From Cycas panzhihuaensis (taxonomy: Eukaryota > Cycadophyta): a DNA stretch of 64,000 nucleotides. Location: the NCBI GenBank assembly GCA_023213395.1, contig CM041465.1:164431741-164495740 (forward strand), given 5' to 3'. Numbering within the stretch: position 1 is the stretch's first letter; each line of letters opens with the position of its first letter. The position numbers and the translations under genes were made by a program. Positions 31,293 to 42,838 of the stretch are shown piece by piece. The notes beneath the pieces were generated by a model. It worked only from the letters and a program-made list of their open reading frames with translations. It was not told the DNA's origin and ran no database searches.

Positions 31293-32409
31293 CTTTCCAC
31301 TTGAGTAACACTTGAAGCTAGCAGATAACTTGGAAACTTCAAAAGCTTCATCGCTTAAGACCCACCCTCAAACAACACCACTAGTCCTGATCTTACAAGA
31401 AGATCCAACAACCGGTGGGGTGAAGAGAGGTGGAGGACTCGCTAATGAGGTGGAGGACCAAGTTAAATCTAGGACAAAGGCGGTAGGGTTGATCTGCATG
31501 GACGTACCATGCTTTCCACGGATTCACACCCAATAACACCCTTTTCGAACCTCCTTTCCTCAAGCAACCTTAATTGTCGTGCACCTTGGCCGTGCAGTCG
31601 GTTGGTCCCCTAGGGAATGCACCAAGCTTAAGGTTAATTTAGAGGCAAGGTTTGAACCTTTTCGAGCCTCCCCAATGATTTTTAAATTCACTTTTAAATA
31701 AGTCTAAGTGAATCTTCTTACTTGGATTTTTATGCCTTTTTGGCTTACAAAGAATGAGCACAAAACAGATTTCAAGTGCTTTATGATCCAAGTGAGGTGC
31801 TATGTATGCTTGAGTACAATGATAAAGTACTTTGAGTACTTAAAAGAAAATGATGTAAGGAACCTTTGATGACAGCAAAAGAGGGTTCCTTTTAACCTTC
31901 AAAATCTGATGAAGTCACAAGAAAAATGTACTCAAGAAATGCTCCAAAGGCCAACACAAACTCCACACAGCAGCTGTTGAGACTTAAAATGTCTCAACAA
32001 TCCAACAAGAAAATTGTGATTTTATTAAGTTTCACAATGAGCCTTCCCTTTTTGAACTTAAGAAGGCCAAGGTCACCATGCAAGGTGCCAAAAACTGAAG
32101 TTAGGTGAGAATTTTCTTCACCTTTACAATGTAAATATGTCTTTTGATTACATTAATTAAGCTCAATGATGCTTCAATAGCAAGAAAGTGTGCTAAAAGA
32201 GCTTAAAACAGTAAGTACAAAAGTACTTTTGAGAATCAAGACTGCCAATGTTTGTAAAAAAAGTTTTAAGTAAGCCCAGCTATAAAGACTTAAAGTCTTT
32301 TAAAATTCCCCCCTTGAGAAATTTAAAAAAAAATTCTCTTAAAGCCTTAAAAAATTAATTCACATGAGCATATTGATCAAAATATGCTAAAAAGAGATTT
32401 GATTTTCCA
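31293..32409 (-). other. C5 leader, proximal part
   Basis: Over 1 kb with no convincing gene between gag and the minisatellite. It is AT-rich. The segment about 31490-31690 is similar to 62010-62190 in the leader of C9 (shared words include gtcgtgca and accaagctta), so part of the leader is conserved between two copia elements. Confidence 0.7.
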
Positions 32410-33330
32410 CTCTTGGTACCGGGTAGCTGGGCGCTTGTCTTTGAGATGGATGAGGCGACTGTGTTGGTGTGACTTGCGGTGAGTTGGGCAGTGTTTAATA
32501 AATGGATGAACTCGTGAGCTCGCCGATTTGGCACTTTGAAGACAGTGAGTTGGCGGCTTGAATCTTTGAGTTGGACCAATCGTGTGAGTGGAATCTTCTT
32601 GAGTTGGCGGCTTGAGTCTTTGAGTTAGACACCAATCGTGTGAGTCAAGTAATGCTTGAAATGAGTGAGTTGGCGGCTTGAATGCCGAGTTGGATGACCA
32701 ACCGTGTGAGCTAGAATCTGCGATTTGGCGGCTTGAGTCTTTGAGTTGACACCAAGCGTGTGAGCTGAAATAATGCTTGAAATGAGCCGAGTTGGCGCTT
32801 GAATCTTTGAGTTGGACGACAACCGTGTGAGTGGAATATCACTTGAGTTGGCGACTTGAGTCTTGAGTTGGACCAACTGTGTGAGCTGAAATAATGCTTG
32901 AAATGAGCCGAGTTGGTAGCTTGAATCTTTGAGTTGGACAGCCAAGCTGTGAGCTGGAATCTTATTGAGTTGGCGGCTTGAGTCTTTGAGTTGGACAGCC
33001 AACCGTGTGAGCTGAAATAATGCTTGAAATGAGTGAGTTGGCGGCTTGAATCTTGAGTTGGACAGCCAACCGTGTGAGCTGAAATAATGCTTGAAATGAG
33101 TGAGTTGGCGGCTTGAATCTTTGAGTTGGACAGCCAACCGTGTGAGTGGAATAATCTTGAGTTAGCGACTTGAGTCTTGAGTTGGACGACCAACCGTGAG
33201 CTGAAATAATCTTTGAGTTGATGACCAATCGTGTGGTGAAATCTTCGAGTTGGCGGCTTGAGTCTTGAGTTAGATGCCAATGTGGTGAAATCTTCCGAGT
33301 TAGCGGTTTGAATCTTTGGATCGTGTCTTG
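32410..33330. repeat. Minisatellite of about 68 bp in the C5 leader
   Basis: Roughly a dozen imperfect tandem copies. Each combines gagttggcggcttgaatctt, a tgagttggacagccaaccgt block and gtgagctgaaataatgc followed by ttgaaatgag. Copies vary by small indels. The unit is not a multiple of three, so the long Gln/Ser-rich open frames on the - strand (33137-32625, 33280-32711) change phase and are unlikely to be coding. Confidence 0.88.
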
Positions 33331-33573
33331 CGATTAGTAGCCGAGTGGTCTTGACTCAATGATTGAGTAGCATTGAATGATTCTTGAACTAGTCTTGATT
33401 CAGACAGTGAGATGGCATTGACCAGGAGCCGAGTTAGCGAGGTGGAGAGGACAGTTGAGTGCTGACTTGGCAGTGCCTTGACTGAGCTGGAGCTGCTGAA
33501 GAGATTTCCTCAAAAACAAATGACAGAGATAACAAACTAACAGTGCTTAGACAAGCTAAGTTCAGAGACCTTA

Positions 33574-33587
33574 GAGCTCTGATACCA
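33574..33587 (-). other. C5 primer binding site (initiator Met tRNA)
   Basis: The - strand reads TGGTATCAGAGCTC, two bases after the LTR end CACA. Confidence 0.88.
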
Positions 33588-33589
33588 AA

Positions 33590-34147
33590 TGTGAAAAATG
33601 GGCATTAGGCCACATTAGTCCCAAGATCATAAGTACAAGCATAATACTGCAAATGCATGAAAGCATGAAAGCATAAAGAACACAAAGAGAAATAGGAGCA
33701 AGAGAAAATGATACCCAATATGTGGAGTTGGAATTGGTCCAACCTCCCAAGAAGAAATAGTTTGATTAGCAAACTGATAGCATAACAATGCAACTCTAAC
33801 TCTACTGTATGAGACAATGAGGAGAGGTCTCATTATATAGAGTGAAATGAGAGACCTAAGGCCTTGGATGTTTGACAAGTGTCAAACATCCAAGATACAT
33901 GCCTTGGATCCTCACCTAAGGCCTTGGATGTTTGACAAGTGTCAAACATCCAAGATACATGACTTGGATCATGAGCAAAAGTGCATGAGGGTCCATTTGA
34001 CCCTTTAGTGACAACGTTGTGTCACTAGAAAGAATGTGGGTGTGCACTTTATCACTTAAGTGATAAGTCACCCCTAAAGTAAAAAGTGCATATATTACAT
34101 GAAAAATAAAAGTACATTAACTTAGCATTTAAACATAAGGTTTAACA
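33590..34147 (-). repeat. C5 5' LTR
   Basis: Near-identical partner of 26564-27111, with an extra gaaagcat-type 10-bp duplication near 33660-33675. The same duplicated hairpins occur (33863-33894, 33923-33954), and the palindrome is at 34049-34066. The hairpin duplication therefore predates this insertion. Confidence 0.95.
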
Positions 34148-34152
34148 GCTTT

Positions 34153-35774
34153 GCTAAGTATTGTTGGTACTTCCTCTGGCATCACGCATCCTCTGAATAC
34201 ATAATCTTTCCCCAGTTTATATAGAAGTCCTCCAATTAATTGATAAGGTGTTGTCTTTTCTATGAGATCTTTGTGTTGTTGTGAAGACATGTCTATATGA
34301 AACGAGCCCGAACATAGATATCTTGTTATATCATCATAACTTGGAGGTGTTATGATTACTTGAAAAAGTTTAGCATCCAAAAAATCATTGTTTACGCCAG
34401 AAGGTTCTTCCCCTGTTTGAATTCTAGATAAATGATCAGTAGCCACATGCGTATGCCCTGGTCAAACTATCACTTTGAGGTTAAATTCTTGAAACAACAA
34501 CAACCATCGACTTATTCTTCCTTGGATTATGGGCTTATTAATGTCGGAACTTTTGTATAGCATATATCATTCTTAATGAATAATTCTTTTTTGCCTTATT
34601 CAGTCACCTGCTAGCAAAATAAATAGGTAAGTCTAGTTTGTGATTGCCTTCCTGAGTAAGTGTACACCCAATTACTATTTGCAATGTATCTATGTGGATA
34701 TGAAATTCCTTTGACCAGTCTAGGTGGGCTAAAATTAGGGTTGTAATAAGTCTATATTTAAGGTCATCAAATGCTTTTTGTTGCTTGTTTCCCCAAGTGA
34801 AATTGATGCCTTTCTATAACAACCCTTCCAAGGGATGTGCAATATCAACAAATCCTTTTATGAATCGACGATAATACCCTATGTGTCAAATGAAAATTCG
34901 TACTTCGATATTGTTTGGTGGCGGTGCTAGGTTAATAATAACTTTGATCTTGTCTGGATCCGTTTTTAACCCTCGAGCACATACAATATGTCCCAATAAT
35001 TTTTTGTACGGAACTGAAAACTGACATTTTTTTGGGTTTAATGATAATCTTGTTTTCTGACAAATTTCCAAACATTGTTAATCGTGGAAGGTGATCTTTA
35101 ATGTTTCTATAAATAGACCAATCATCTAAAAACACTTTCACTGATTTTGACGATAATTCATCGAATATGTGCATGATTATTCATTGAAAGGTGGTAGGGG
35201 CATTACACAGCCCAAAGGGCATGCGATTATATGCAAAAATTCCAATTTGGGTAATAAATGTGGTTTTCAACCTGTCTTTTTTTGCAATATTTATTTGATT
35301 ATACCCTAAAAAATTGTCTAAAAATGAATACACCTCGTGTCCCGCCACTTCTTCCAATATAGTATCTGTGAATGGTATAGGGAATATATCTTTATAGGTT
35401 ACTGCGTTCAATTTTCGAAAATCAACACAAATACGTAATTTCCCATTTTTCTTAGGAACTACCACTATTGGTGATACCCAATCACTTGTTTCTACCTTGA
35501 ATATGATTTGTGCGTCTAACATTTTCTTGATTTCTACATCCACTTGTTTTGCGTATTTAGGGTTCATTCGATATGGTTTGTGTTTTATCGGTTTTGATCC
35601 AGGTATTAACTCTATTTTATGTTCGCATAATTCTCTTGGGATCCCTTTTAAATCCTTGTATGTCCAAGCAAAAACATCCTTATATTTTATGAAAATCTTT
35701 GTTATTGCTACCACCAGTGTTGGATCCCGCAAATTTCCTAACATTATTGTTTGTTTATTGTATTTGGTTCCCAA
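34153..35774 (-). pseudogene. pol: G4 RT, RNase H and start of integrase
   Basis: RT opens with FAWTYKDLKGIPRELCEHKI (35774 downwards), then KPYRMNPKYAKQVDVEIKKM, VPKKNGKLRICVDFRKLN, FLDNFLGYNQINIAKKDRLK (motif A Asp in FLDN) and [23 protein letters not shown] is the active site (35174 frame), so FLDDW is intact here. NPKKCQFSVPYKKLLGHIV follows. RNase H is heavily broken between 34860 and 34450. The tether (MATDHLSRIQTGEEPSG...GGLLYKLGKDYVFRGCV...PTILSKA) leads into the zinc module at the C5 junction. Confidence 0.9.
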
Positions 35775-35917
35775 ATTTATAAGTTGTTGTGGTGCTTCCT
35801 CATAAAAACTTTCATCTTTGCTAAAGTTATGAGTTGGATTTGAAGTATTGTTTGATCTCCTTTAGTAATTTCATAAAAATGATCGGTTTGTTTATGGTAA
35901 TCTTCCATGTTTTGAAT

Positions 35918-36607
35918 CTAATAAATGGTCTTGTTGTCTAGAGGTTCTATTTCAACAAGATAACATGAAAACATTTGATATTCTTGTTGTTGCCAATGAA
36001 ATAATCCACTAGTTGATTCTAGTTCATCTTTGGAACACGCATCCAAATACAAAACACTTTCAACAGGTTCACATATATTATCATTATCAAATATTGTACT
36101 TAGAGGATGATCCTCCATAATACTATCAGTACATTCATTATTGTCAATATTACTATCATCATCATCAGAAGAAAAACTAGAATCTACTAATTCTTCACTT
36201 ATAGTATGACAATTCAAATTAATTAATTATTTCCTTCCCCTTTGCTTAATTGTTAATGCGTTGCATCCCCAGTTTTGAAGTACGCACGTCGTTTGCAGCC
36301 ATGGTCATCCTAACAATGCCTCATAAGGTGGAGGTGTTCCGTCAATCATGGGTACCACAACAAAATCTGCTACAAAGTCTTGGTTCCCTATTTGCATTTT
36401 TTGTACTCGCATCATCCCCAGTGGCTGTACTCTGTGCTGATCTGCCAACCGAAGTCGAAAAGTAGGTGGCCATAGTGTTGGTTTGCCAATTCTTTTCCAT
36501 GTTGTTACTGGAATGATATTGACCGCTGCCCCACCATCTATTACAATATTATGAAGTGTATGCCCTAGTATTGTCATTGAAACAATTATGTCTTGATTGA
36601 CTCTCAA
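35918..36607 (-). pseudogene. pol: G4 protease and acidic linker
   Basis: Protease: IVIDGGAAVNIIPVTTWKRI, LRLADQHRVQPLGMMRVQKM, FVADFVVVPMIDG and EALLG (36607-36305). The linker (36217-35918) is Asp/Glu/Ser-rich. In contrast to G1 only about 500 bp separate protease from RT, so the extra gag-like region is absent here. Confidence 0.85.
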
Positions 36608-36610
36608 AGA

Positions 36611-38250
36611 TCATACATGGTATTCTACTTGGGGCTGACATGATAGTGGATTATTTTGAGTGTAGTTCCTCGATAGTTCTTGAGCAACCTTTGTTTTCTT
36701 TATCTTGAGTTGATGTATATAGTCTTCTAATGATTGCAATAGTGCTACATCATTCTCAAGTAATGTTAAAAACTTCATACTTATCTCACTTTGCAAGAAT
36801 TGATTCGACACAGTAGTGACCTCATTACCTTGCTTCGTTGTTGGTTCAACAAGTTGTGAAGCTGTCAAGCTTGCATTGTTTTGTTGTTCTTGTAATGATT
36901 GTACCAACTCCTTGGCTTTTCTTAAGCATTCTTTTTCCTCAGAGAGGTCAAGATACTTTGATTGTTTGGCCTTTCTTGTATATACTGCATATGTTGGTAA
37001 TGCTTGAATCACATCATCTCTTTCGTTTTGTGACAATACTCCTATGAAATTGACATTTTATTTTGTTGGTTAGGGCAATGATCATCGTCATGATCGCATG
37101 GTCCACACCAACAACACAATGTTGGAGTGTTGCTTCCTAAATTGGGGCAATCCCTACTAAAATGTCCCTGCAATTTACATTGAAAACACTAAACCATCGG
37201 TCATCCTTGAGAGTCTCTTTGTATAGGTCGCCTCGATCCTTGCCCTCTTCCAAGAGATGGTCTGTTAGTTTCCTGACGAGTAAAGAAGACATCTCGTTCT
37301 TGCCTCCTGCGTGCACGGATGTTCAATTCGCATTCGTTAGTATCATGATTGCTCATTTTACATATATGGCAGTATTTGCATCCTTGATGTCTGGGATATT
37401 CTATTTCCATGTGTCCCTCTATTTGACATTTAATGCACCATATGTGGCTTCTGTCTTTAGGTCAAGTTTGTGTGAAATCTTTGAACATCTGTATTAGATC
37501 TTCTCTCAAAGTTTCAAATGAGGATTTGTCATTTATTTCAGCTTCATTCACTTTCTCTTGATGCCAGGCTTCTACTTTCTCTTCAATCTCAAGACTCATA
37601 GCACGATCTACCGCTTCCTGGTATGATGAGGAAGGAACCACTCATAGTTTTCTTTTGTATTTTGGAAGTAATCCTTCCAAGAACCATCTCTTCCTTAATC
37701 CATCCATTACTTCACTTTCGATTTTCTTGATTAAATGTTTTAGTTTTGTGTTATAACTTCTTACCGTTTCTTTGCTTTCTTGTTTAAGGTTGTATATTTG
37801 GTCAACCACTTCGCATAGTCTGAATTCTTGTTTGAATACTTCTCGTAAGTTGGTCCAGTTCTTGAAATGGACTTTTTTAAATTCTTTAAACCAAACATTT
37901 GCGACATCACATAATGTGGCTAGAAATGCTTGTAGCCAGTGGTCTTTGTCCGTTTCTCCATTTGCTATCCATATTGTTTCATATATATTACAGTGTCTTG
38001 TTGGATCTTCGTCTGCTTTCCCATTGAATGTTGGTAGTTTTTGTTTTGCTCGCCCTTTTGTCATTGTTGACGTTGTCGCCATTGTAGATAGTAATTTTGA
38101 TAACTTCTTCGGCAATCTTGCAGAATTCAATTGTTGTATTCTGCATTGTCTAAAATCATCTACACGCTTCTTTTTCTGTCGTTCGTAACATTTCCCAAAC
38201 AAGCCCCTTTTTGGTTTAGGACTAGTATGTTCTTGTTCTTGAATACCCAA
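36611..38250 (-). pseudogene. gag: G4 gag with zinc knuckles
   Basis: The capsid core is open from 38250 to 37642 (202 aa): KLPTFNGKADEDPTRHCNIY, HWLQAFLATLCDVANVWFKE, NWTNLREVFKQEFRLCEVVD, ESKETVRSYNTKLKHLIKKI and KRWFLEGLLPKYKRK. Knuckles follow in broken frames: CHICKMSNHDTNEC (37410-37201) plus further Cys/His boxes at 37070-37200 and about 37420. A coiled region (37036-36611) leads to protease. The frame may continue upstream of 38250 beyond a TAA (from CAA) at about 38257. Confidence 0.87.
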
Positions 38251-38721
38251 TACCGATTATTGTTGTTCTTTCAAAATTATATGCGTAAATGCTTCCTCGA
38301 TTTCCTTTAACTCTAGATCAGGATTATGTTGTTGCTTCTAGGTTTGCCACACTCATTGTCCTCATCTAATTATAGAACAATCAATTTGTGTTAGTTTGCT
38401 TGACTTGTTTTCTTTCTATTGCTTGCATAACCAATCAAATGTCCTTATTTGTGGTTGTTGATCAGAGTTGTGCTTAAATATGCATGTTGGTTGTTCTAAA
38501 TCATGCATCAGAACGAAGTTGTTTGACAATATTCACAAGCATCACTGGCTCTTGAATAACAATACCGTTGAGGTACTGTTTGAACTGCAGAATGATTATG
38601 AAATCTTCTTCGAAAAACTAAATGAAGTTTAATTCACCCAACGCAGTTTGGTTTCTATAACGATTACGAATCATCATCTACATCTATCTAGTTTTCCCCG
38701 TCTTTTATCTCGTTCCTAGTT

Positions 38722-38735
38722 CAACAACGGCACTA
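38722..38735 (-). other. G4 primer binding site (tRNA-Asp-like)
   Basis: The - strand reads TAGTGCCGTTGTTG two bases from the LTR. It differs from TGGCGCCGTTGCCG only by four transitions of the G-to-A or C-to-T kind, which fits methyl-C decay of a tRNA-Asp PBS. Confidence 0.6.
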
Positions 38736-38737
38736 GA

Positions 38738-39121
38738 TGTTAACTATAAATTACACGGGTTCACACTAGGAAGAGATCAGATGGTATTGCAATGCAATCA
38801 CCCAACACGATCAACACAATATGAACAACATCAATGGTACACTATTTAAAATAATATATAAATAGTGTTCAGAAGCACAACATCGAATATACACAACATC
38901 AATTATATTATATCAAAAACTAGATGTACAGAAGCTAGATGTAATCATCCCAAGCCAAACTAGAGCCATCCACTAGGATCAGGATGCGCCACATCGCAAA
39001 CCCTACATCCATCCTCATTACATATATATACTCTTAGAATTGTTGTCTCATTTGGTAACCACTTCCTAACTAATTCTTTTGACAACATAATATTCGCCAT
39101 TTAACAAAATAGGTCCTAACA
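38738..39121 (-). repeat. G4 5' LTR
   Basis: 384 bp, starting TGTTAACTATAAATTAC and ending AGGTCCTAACA. Followed directly by the TTATC duplication and the resumed G2 LTR. Confidence 0.94.
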
Positions 39122-39126
39122 TTATC

Positions 39127-39573
39127 CGGACCAAACCAAGCCCAATAGATCACTTTACTTAGCTCTCACATCAATCTGGTCAATTGAACAGGTTTAAATA
39201 AGTCATGCATCCTTGTTGAGGAATGATTGTGACCAAGAGTCACAACCGTCCCTTTTCCATAATGCATGTCTCTTCATAACTGAACTTGGGTTTAACCATT
39301 ATGTTGCTTAATCATTCCACATGTGCATCCATACGGTTTTATCCACGTGACTCTTTCCTGCCTTGCATTTGTTCCCTATGCATTTCTCGACTGTGTTGTA
39401 TGCATTCTGTGCTTGTAGTGTGTTCCTACGATGAAATGCACAGTGTTCTGCATGCATTGTTCATTGTTTTCTCATCCATTTCTCACTCTGAACACTTGTT
39501 GAATGGTTCTCCTACATTTATTAATCATATTAATCCACAACTGACCATACATTCCTACCTTTGGGCGCGTAAG
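39127..39573 (-). repeat. G2 5' LTR, second part
   Basis: Continues 22502-22776 after removal of G4 and one TTATC. Recognisable by gtcacaaccgt near 39238, tttaaata (TATA-like on the - strand) near 39192, and decayed dyads (TGTTCC-N6-GAAATG, CATTTC-N6-TGAACA). It stops about 220 bp short of the full LTR, at the broken end of C7. Confidence 0.82.
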
Positions 39574-39589
39574 TGTTGATTTTGATCCT

Positions 39590-39905
39590 AACACACCTTG
39601 AGCTATTACAACATCTTCTTTTTTTATTAGACACTTTAACTCATTTAACTCTACTTTAATGTTTTGTTTAGTGATGTAATTGATAGAAAGAAAATTGTGC
39701 TTGAAGAAAGGTACAAGCAAAACATTTGAAACCTTGAATGTGCCATATTCAGGTTGACAGATATTGATGGTGCCACATCCCATAACTTGATGCCGACTAT
39801 TGTCGTCAAGTACAATGGGAGAAAGTTGACAATCTTCCAAGTCTTCAATCTAATCCTTGCGATAAGTGATATGTTTAGATGCACCAGAGTCTACATACCA
39901 CTTGC
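39590..39905 (-). pseudogene. pol: C7 protease and start of GAG_pre-integrase region
   Basis: KWYVDSGASKHITYRKD (DSG loop), a TAG stop, then IEDLEDCQLSPIVLDDNSRH, GTINICQPEYGTFKVSNVLL, VPFFKHNFLSI and VELNELKCLIKKE. This is the copia protease and the sheet region that precedes the integrase zinc module. The frame runs into LTR sequence near 39573. Confidence 0.85.
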
Positions 39906-39989
39906 ATAAATTTGAATTTATAGTGTTAAAAGCAAACACTTTGCCATCATCATTTGTAGAGAATGCAAAAGTGTTTTTCTTTTTATCTA

Positions 39990-40764
39990 CTCTCTTCTTC
40001 CAACATTGTTTTTCCAAATGTCCTTTTTAATTATAATATTTGCATACAATATCACATTTTAAGTTTTGTAAATTGTGTTTGTTGTTGTTGCTTGGGAGGA
40101 TTGTTTGGTGTTTTCTTTTCTAATTTTGATGAAAGAACCATTGTACTACTACTTTCATCACCATAAAACCCAATCCGCTACTCTTCATGCAGAAATAAAT
40201 CACCCAACTCATTAGAAAAGAGAGGTGCAAGTTGGCTTGTGAGACACAAGCTTGTTATAAAGATGTGATAGCCTTCATACAAGCTATTTAGAGTGTTGCT
40301 AACCAACTTTTTATCTTCAATATTTTCACCTACAACAATTAATTTTTCTCCTATCTCTTTTAATTTTTGTAGATAAGAAGAGATGGCGTCAATGATGGAT
40401 ATTTTATAGGAGTAAAGAAGATTACGAAGATATAAGACTCTTGTCTCATTCTTCGTCTTGAACAATTTCTTAAGAGTTTTCCATGCTTCGGTTATAGAAT
40501 CCTTGCCTTAAAGATGAGTAATCAACTTATCTGATACTAACAAATTAATTGTCGCCAGTGCTCTCAAATTTCTATCTTCCCAAGTTGCTAGTTTAAGATC
40601 ATCAACTGGTTTAGTTTCAAGCTTAGTGTCTTTACCTTCAACAACTTCTTTTAGCCTATGCAAGGCCAAGATGTTGGAAATTTTAAATTTTTAAATTACA
40701 TAATTTTTTTCATTGAATTTCTGTGATTCTGGCAAAATATAGCTAGCAATATTCACAAAAGACA
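39990..40764 (-). pseudogene. gag: C7 gag
   Basis: Start MSFVNIASYILPESQKFN at about 40764, soon broken by TAA. Then RLKEVVEGKDTKLETKPVDD, LKLATWEDRNLRALATINL, TEAWKTLKKLFKTKNETR, VLYLRNLLYSYKISIIDAIS and ISDAxxxLKEIGEKL-like text (40465-40178). A knuckle-like box lies near 40020-40070. UBN2-type copia gag, of a lineage different from C5. Confidence 0.85.
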
Positions 40765-41350
40765 TGATGAAAACACTTCTAAAAAAGAAGAAAAACTTGT
40801 AAACTAGTTATTAAATGACCACAAGTGTGAATAAAAATTATTACTCAGTGATTGCAAGGCCTTTTATAGGCTCTAGACAAAATTTGGGCTTTGAAAAGGT
40901 AAAAATTACTACGAAAAAATCCTTTTTAAAAGGTCAAAATGATTAAATAAAGAATAAAATACCTTTAAACAACTTAGCTTTAGACTAAATGTTAAATTAA
41001 AATTAGAATATCCTTTGAATATTCTAATTTGTATAATATAAAGTTATGAAACTTTAGAAAAATTTAAATTTTTCTCAAAAACATGAATCGTGTAGGCCAA
41101 TTGATGATTTTTTATACCTTCGACCCGTGATTTCTCTCATGTTAGCCACTAGATTCAAACAAAATTTTGCATGCAAACTCGTTACACGATGAGGATCAAT
41201 GAATTCCCATGGAGAGCCGTCATGCACTTGCAAGAGTCGTACACATCCACAGAGCCATACACACCTAAGAGAAGAGCCGTATACGAGGAGTCTAACCAAT
41301 AAGAGTACACAACAATGCTTGAGATAGTCATACAATGACAACACTTAAAT
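40765..41350 (-). other. C7 leader
   Basis: AT-rich stretch between PBS and gag; no gene seen. A short open frame at 41344-41075 has no recognisable features. Confidence 0.55.
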
Positions 41351-41364
41351 TGGCTCTAATATCA
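41351..41364 (-). other. C7 primer binding site
   Basis: The - strand reads TGATATTAGAGCCA next to the LTR, the initiator-Met PBS TGGTATCAGAGCCA with transitions. Confidence 0.75.
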
Positions 41365-41710
41365 TGTTAGAGAAGATGGATAGGAGTAGACAACATTAGC
41401 CACATGCATACATAGCAAGAAATGAGAAAATACTAATGAATCACAACTCTCCAAAATCTCATTGATCCAAAATAATGAATTACATCAGACATATATAGAG
41501 CTATGTATCTTACATGTTCACTAATGGCCTACCTTATTTTAAGGTGGGCTCCTACCATAATTTATGGTGGGCACTTAAAAACCAATTTGACTTCTTTTAA
41601 TCACTTTCATTAATGACTTGAGTAGGAATATTCCATGTGAGGAAATATTTCAATGACATAAAAAATGAACTTAAGTAAACATTTGATGTGAATGGACATT
41701 ACTTCTAACA
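41365..41710 (-). repeat. C7 5' LTR
   Basis: 346 bp from TGTTAGAGAAG to ACTTCTAACA, with a TGTTAGA/TCTAACA terminal inverted repeat. tatatatagagc near 41500 is TATA-like. Confidence 0.88.
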
Positions 41711-42838
41711 AAAATAACTGCAAAACCTCAAACATTGTTTGAGGAGTTTAAAAATGTGTTTGCATGGTCCTATAAGGACTTGAAGGGCATCCCACCAAAA
41801 ATTGGGATGCATCATATTGATCTTATAGAAGGGGCCAAACCAGACAAACAAAGGCCCTATCACATGAATCCCAAATACAAGGAAAAAGTTAAAAGTTAAA
41901 TAAAATGTTAAAAGTTGGGTATATCTACGAAATAGGTTACAACGAATCGATAAACCCAACGATGGTAGTACATAAGAAAAATGGGAAAATTAGAGTTTGC
42001 ATAGACTATATAAAGTTACAAAGAAAGATCCCTTTTCAATTCCCTTCATAGAAGACATGTTGAAGATGGTATGAGGCAAAGAAGTATATTCGTTCACAGA
42101 TGGATTTAGTGGATATAATTAGGTTTGTGTCGTTTCAGAGGATCAAACGAAAACAACTTTTGTAACAGAATGGGGGACTTATGCCTATAGGGCCATGCTC
42201 TTTGGGTTAATCAATGCACTAACAACATTTTAGTGCATTATAATCAATATCTTTAGGAAGGCAATAGGGGATAAATTGGCAGTACTCCTAGATGATTGAA
42301 CCCTCTGTGGAATTATAAAGAATCATATGGAAATTTTGAGAGAAGTGTTACAAACCTTTAGAGAAACAATCTCTGCTTAAATCTACAGAATTGCGCATTT
42401 TTAGTCCCATTTGTGATTATAAAAGGCTTATTGACGGATCTAACAAAAGTGTTTTCCATCTTATATTTTCCAATTCTAGTAATATAGAAGCAATTAAAAG
42501 GGCTTTTGGGACTGATTAGATACTACAGAAAATTTATTAAGGGATATGTGTACATAATGGGACCCTTGGAGTGTCTGCTAAGAGAGGATATAGACTGGGA
42601 ATGGAAAGAAAAGCAACAACAAGCATTTGAGTCCTTAAAGCGAGCAATAGCATCTGCACATATTCTTTGATTCCCTGATTAGAATAAGATCTTTCACATG
42701 CACGTGGATGCTTCGCAGTATGCCATTGGATGCGTACTAGCACAACTAGGGGAGTTGAACAAAATTATACGGCAATTGAGAGAGAGCGCTTAGGGATGGT
42801 GTATGCCTTACAAAAATTTCAGCATTATTTGTTATCAA
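41711..42838 (+). pseudogene. pol: G6: gypsy RT/RNase H fragment on the + strand
   Basis: Same lineage as G1: FAWSYKDLKGIPPKIGMHHI, IDLIEGAKPDKQRPYHMNPK, then a decayed VCIDY, SFTDGFSGYN, VLLDD-stop (Trp codon now TGA), NLQNCAFLVPFVI, LLGLIRYYRKFIKGY and HVDASQYAIGCVLAQL. It ends inside MVYALQKFQHYLLS. Neither LTR nor gag is attached. Opposite orientation to G1/G2, so it comes from a separate insertion. Confidence 0.85.

Larger units (their letters stand above)
26564..34147 (-). mobile_element. C5: complete Ty1/copia element inserted in G4 integrase
   Basis: LTRs 26564-27111 and 33590-34147; target duplication GCTTT at 26559-26563 and 34148-34152. By eye the LTRs differ by about five substitutions plus a 10-bp duplication and two single-base indels, so insertion is recent relative to the rest. 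Element order on the - strand: PBS, long leader with minisatellite, gag, protease, integrase, RT, RNase H, polypurine tract. The copia order (integrase before RT) is clear. Frames are broken in pol. Confidence 0.96.
22777..39121 (-). mobile_element. G4: gypsy element with extra 3' ORF, host of C5
   Basis: Two 384-bp LTRs (22777-23160, 38738-39121) start TGTTA and end TCACA/TAACA; the target duplication TTATC lies at 22772-22776 and 39122-39126. Order on the - strand: gag (knuckles), protease, RT, RNase H, integrase, spacer, extra ORF, polypurine tract. C5 is inserted in the integrase. Without C5 the element is about 8.76 kb. It is inserted in the right LTR of G2. The PBS resembles the tRNA-Asp type with four C/T-type changes. 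Confidence 0.94.
39574..41710 (-). mobile_element. C7: copia element truncated at its 3' side
   Basis: Contains the right LTR, PBS, leader, gag and protease on the - strand. Integrase, RT, RNase H and the left LTR are missing: the sequence jumps from just after protease into a G1-family LTR at about 39573. No target duplication can be paired. Confidence 0.88.

Noticed and set aside
32711-33280. 189-aa Gln/Ser-rich open frame over the C5 leader
   Set aside because: It crosses the ~68-bp minisatellite, whose unit is not a multiple of three; overlapping frames show the same words in rotated phase. No knuckle, catalytic or structural motif.
32410-33330. CRISPR-like repeat/spacer array
   Set aside because: Units are contiguous and whole-unit imperfect, without constant repeats and unique spacers; the setting is a plant retrotransposon leader.
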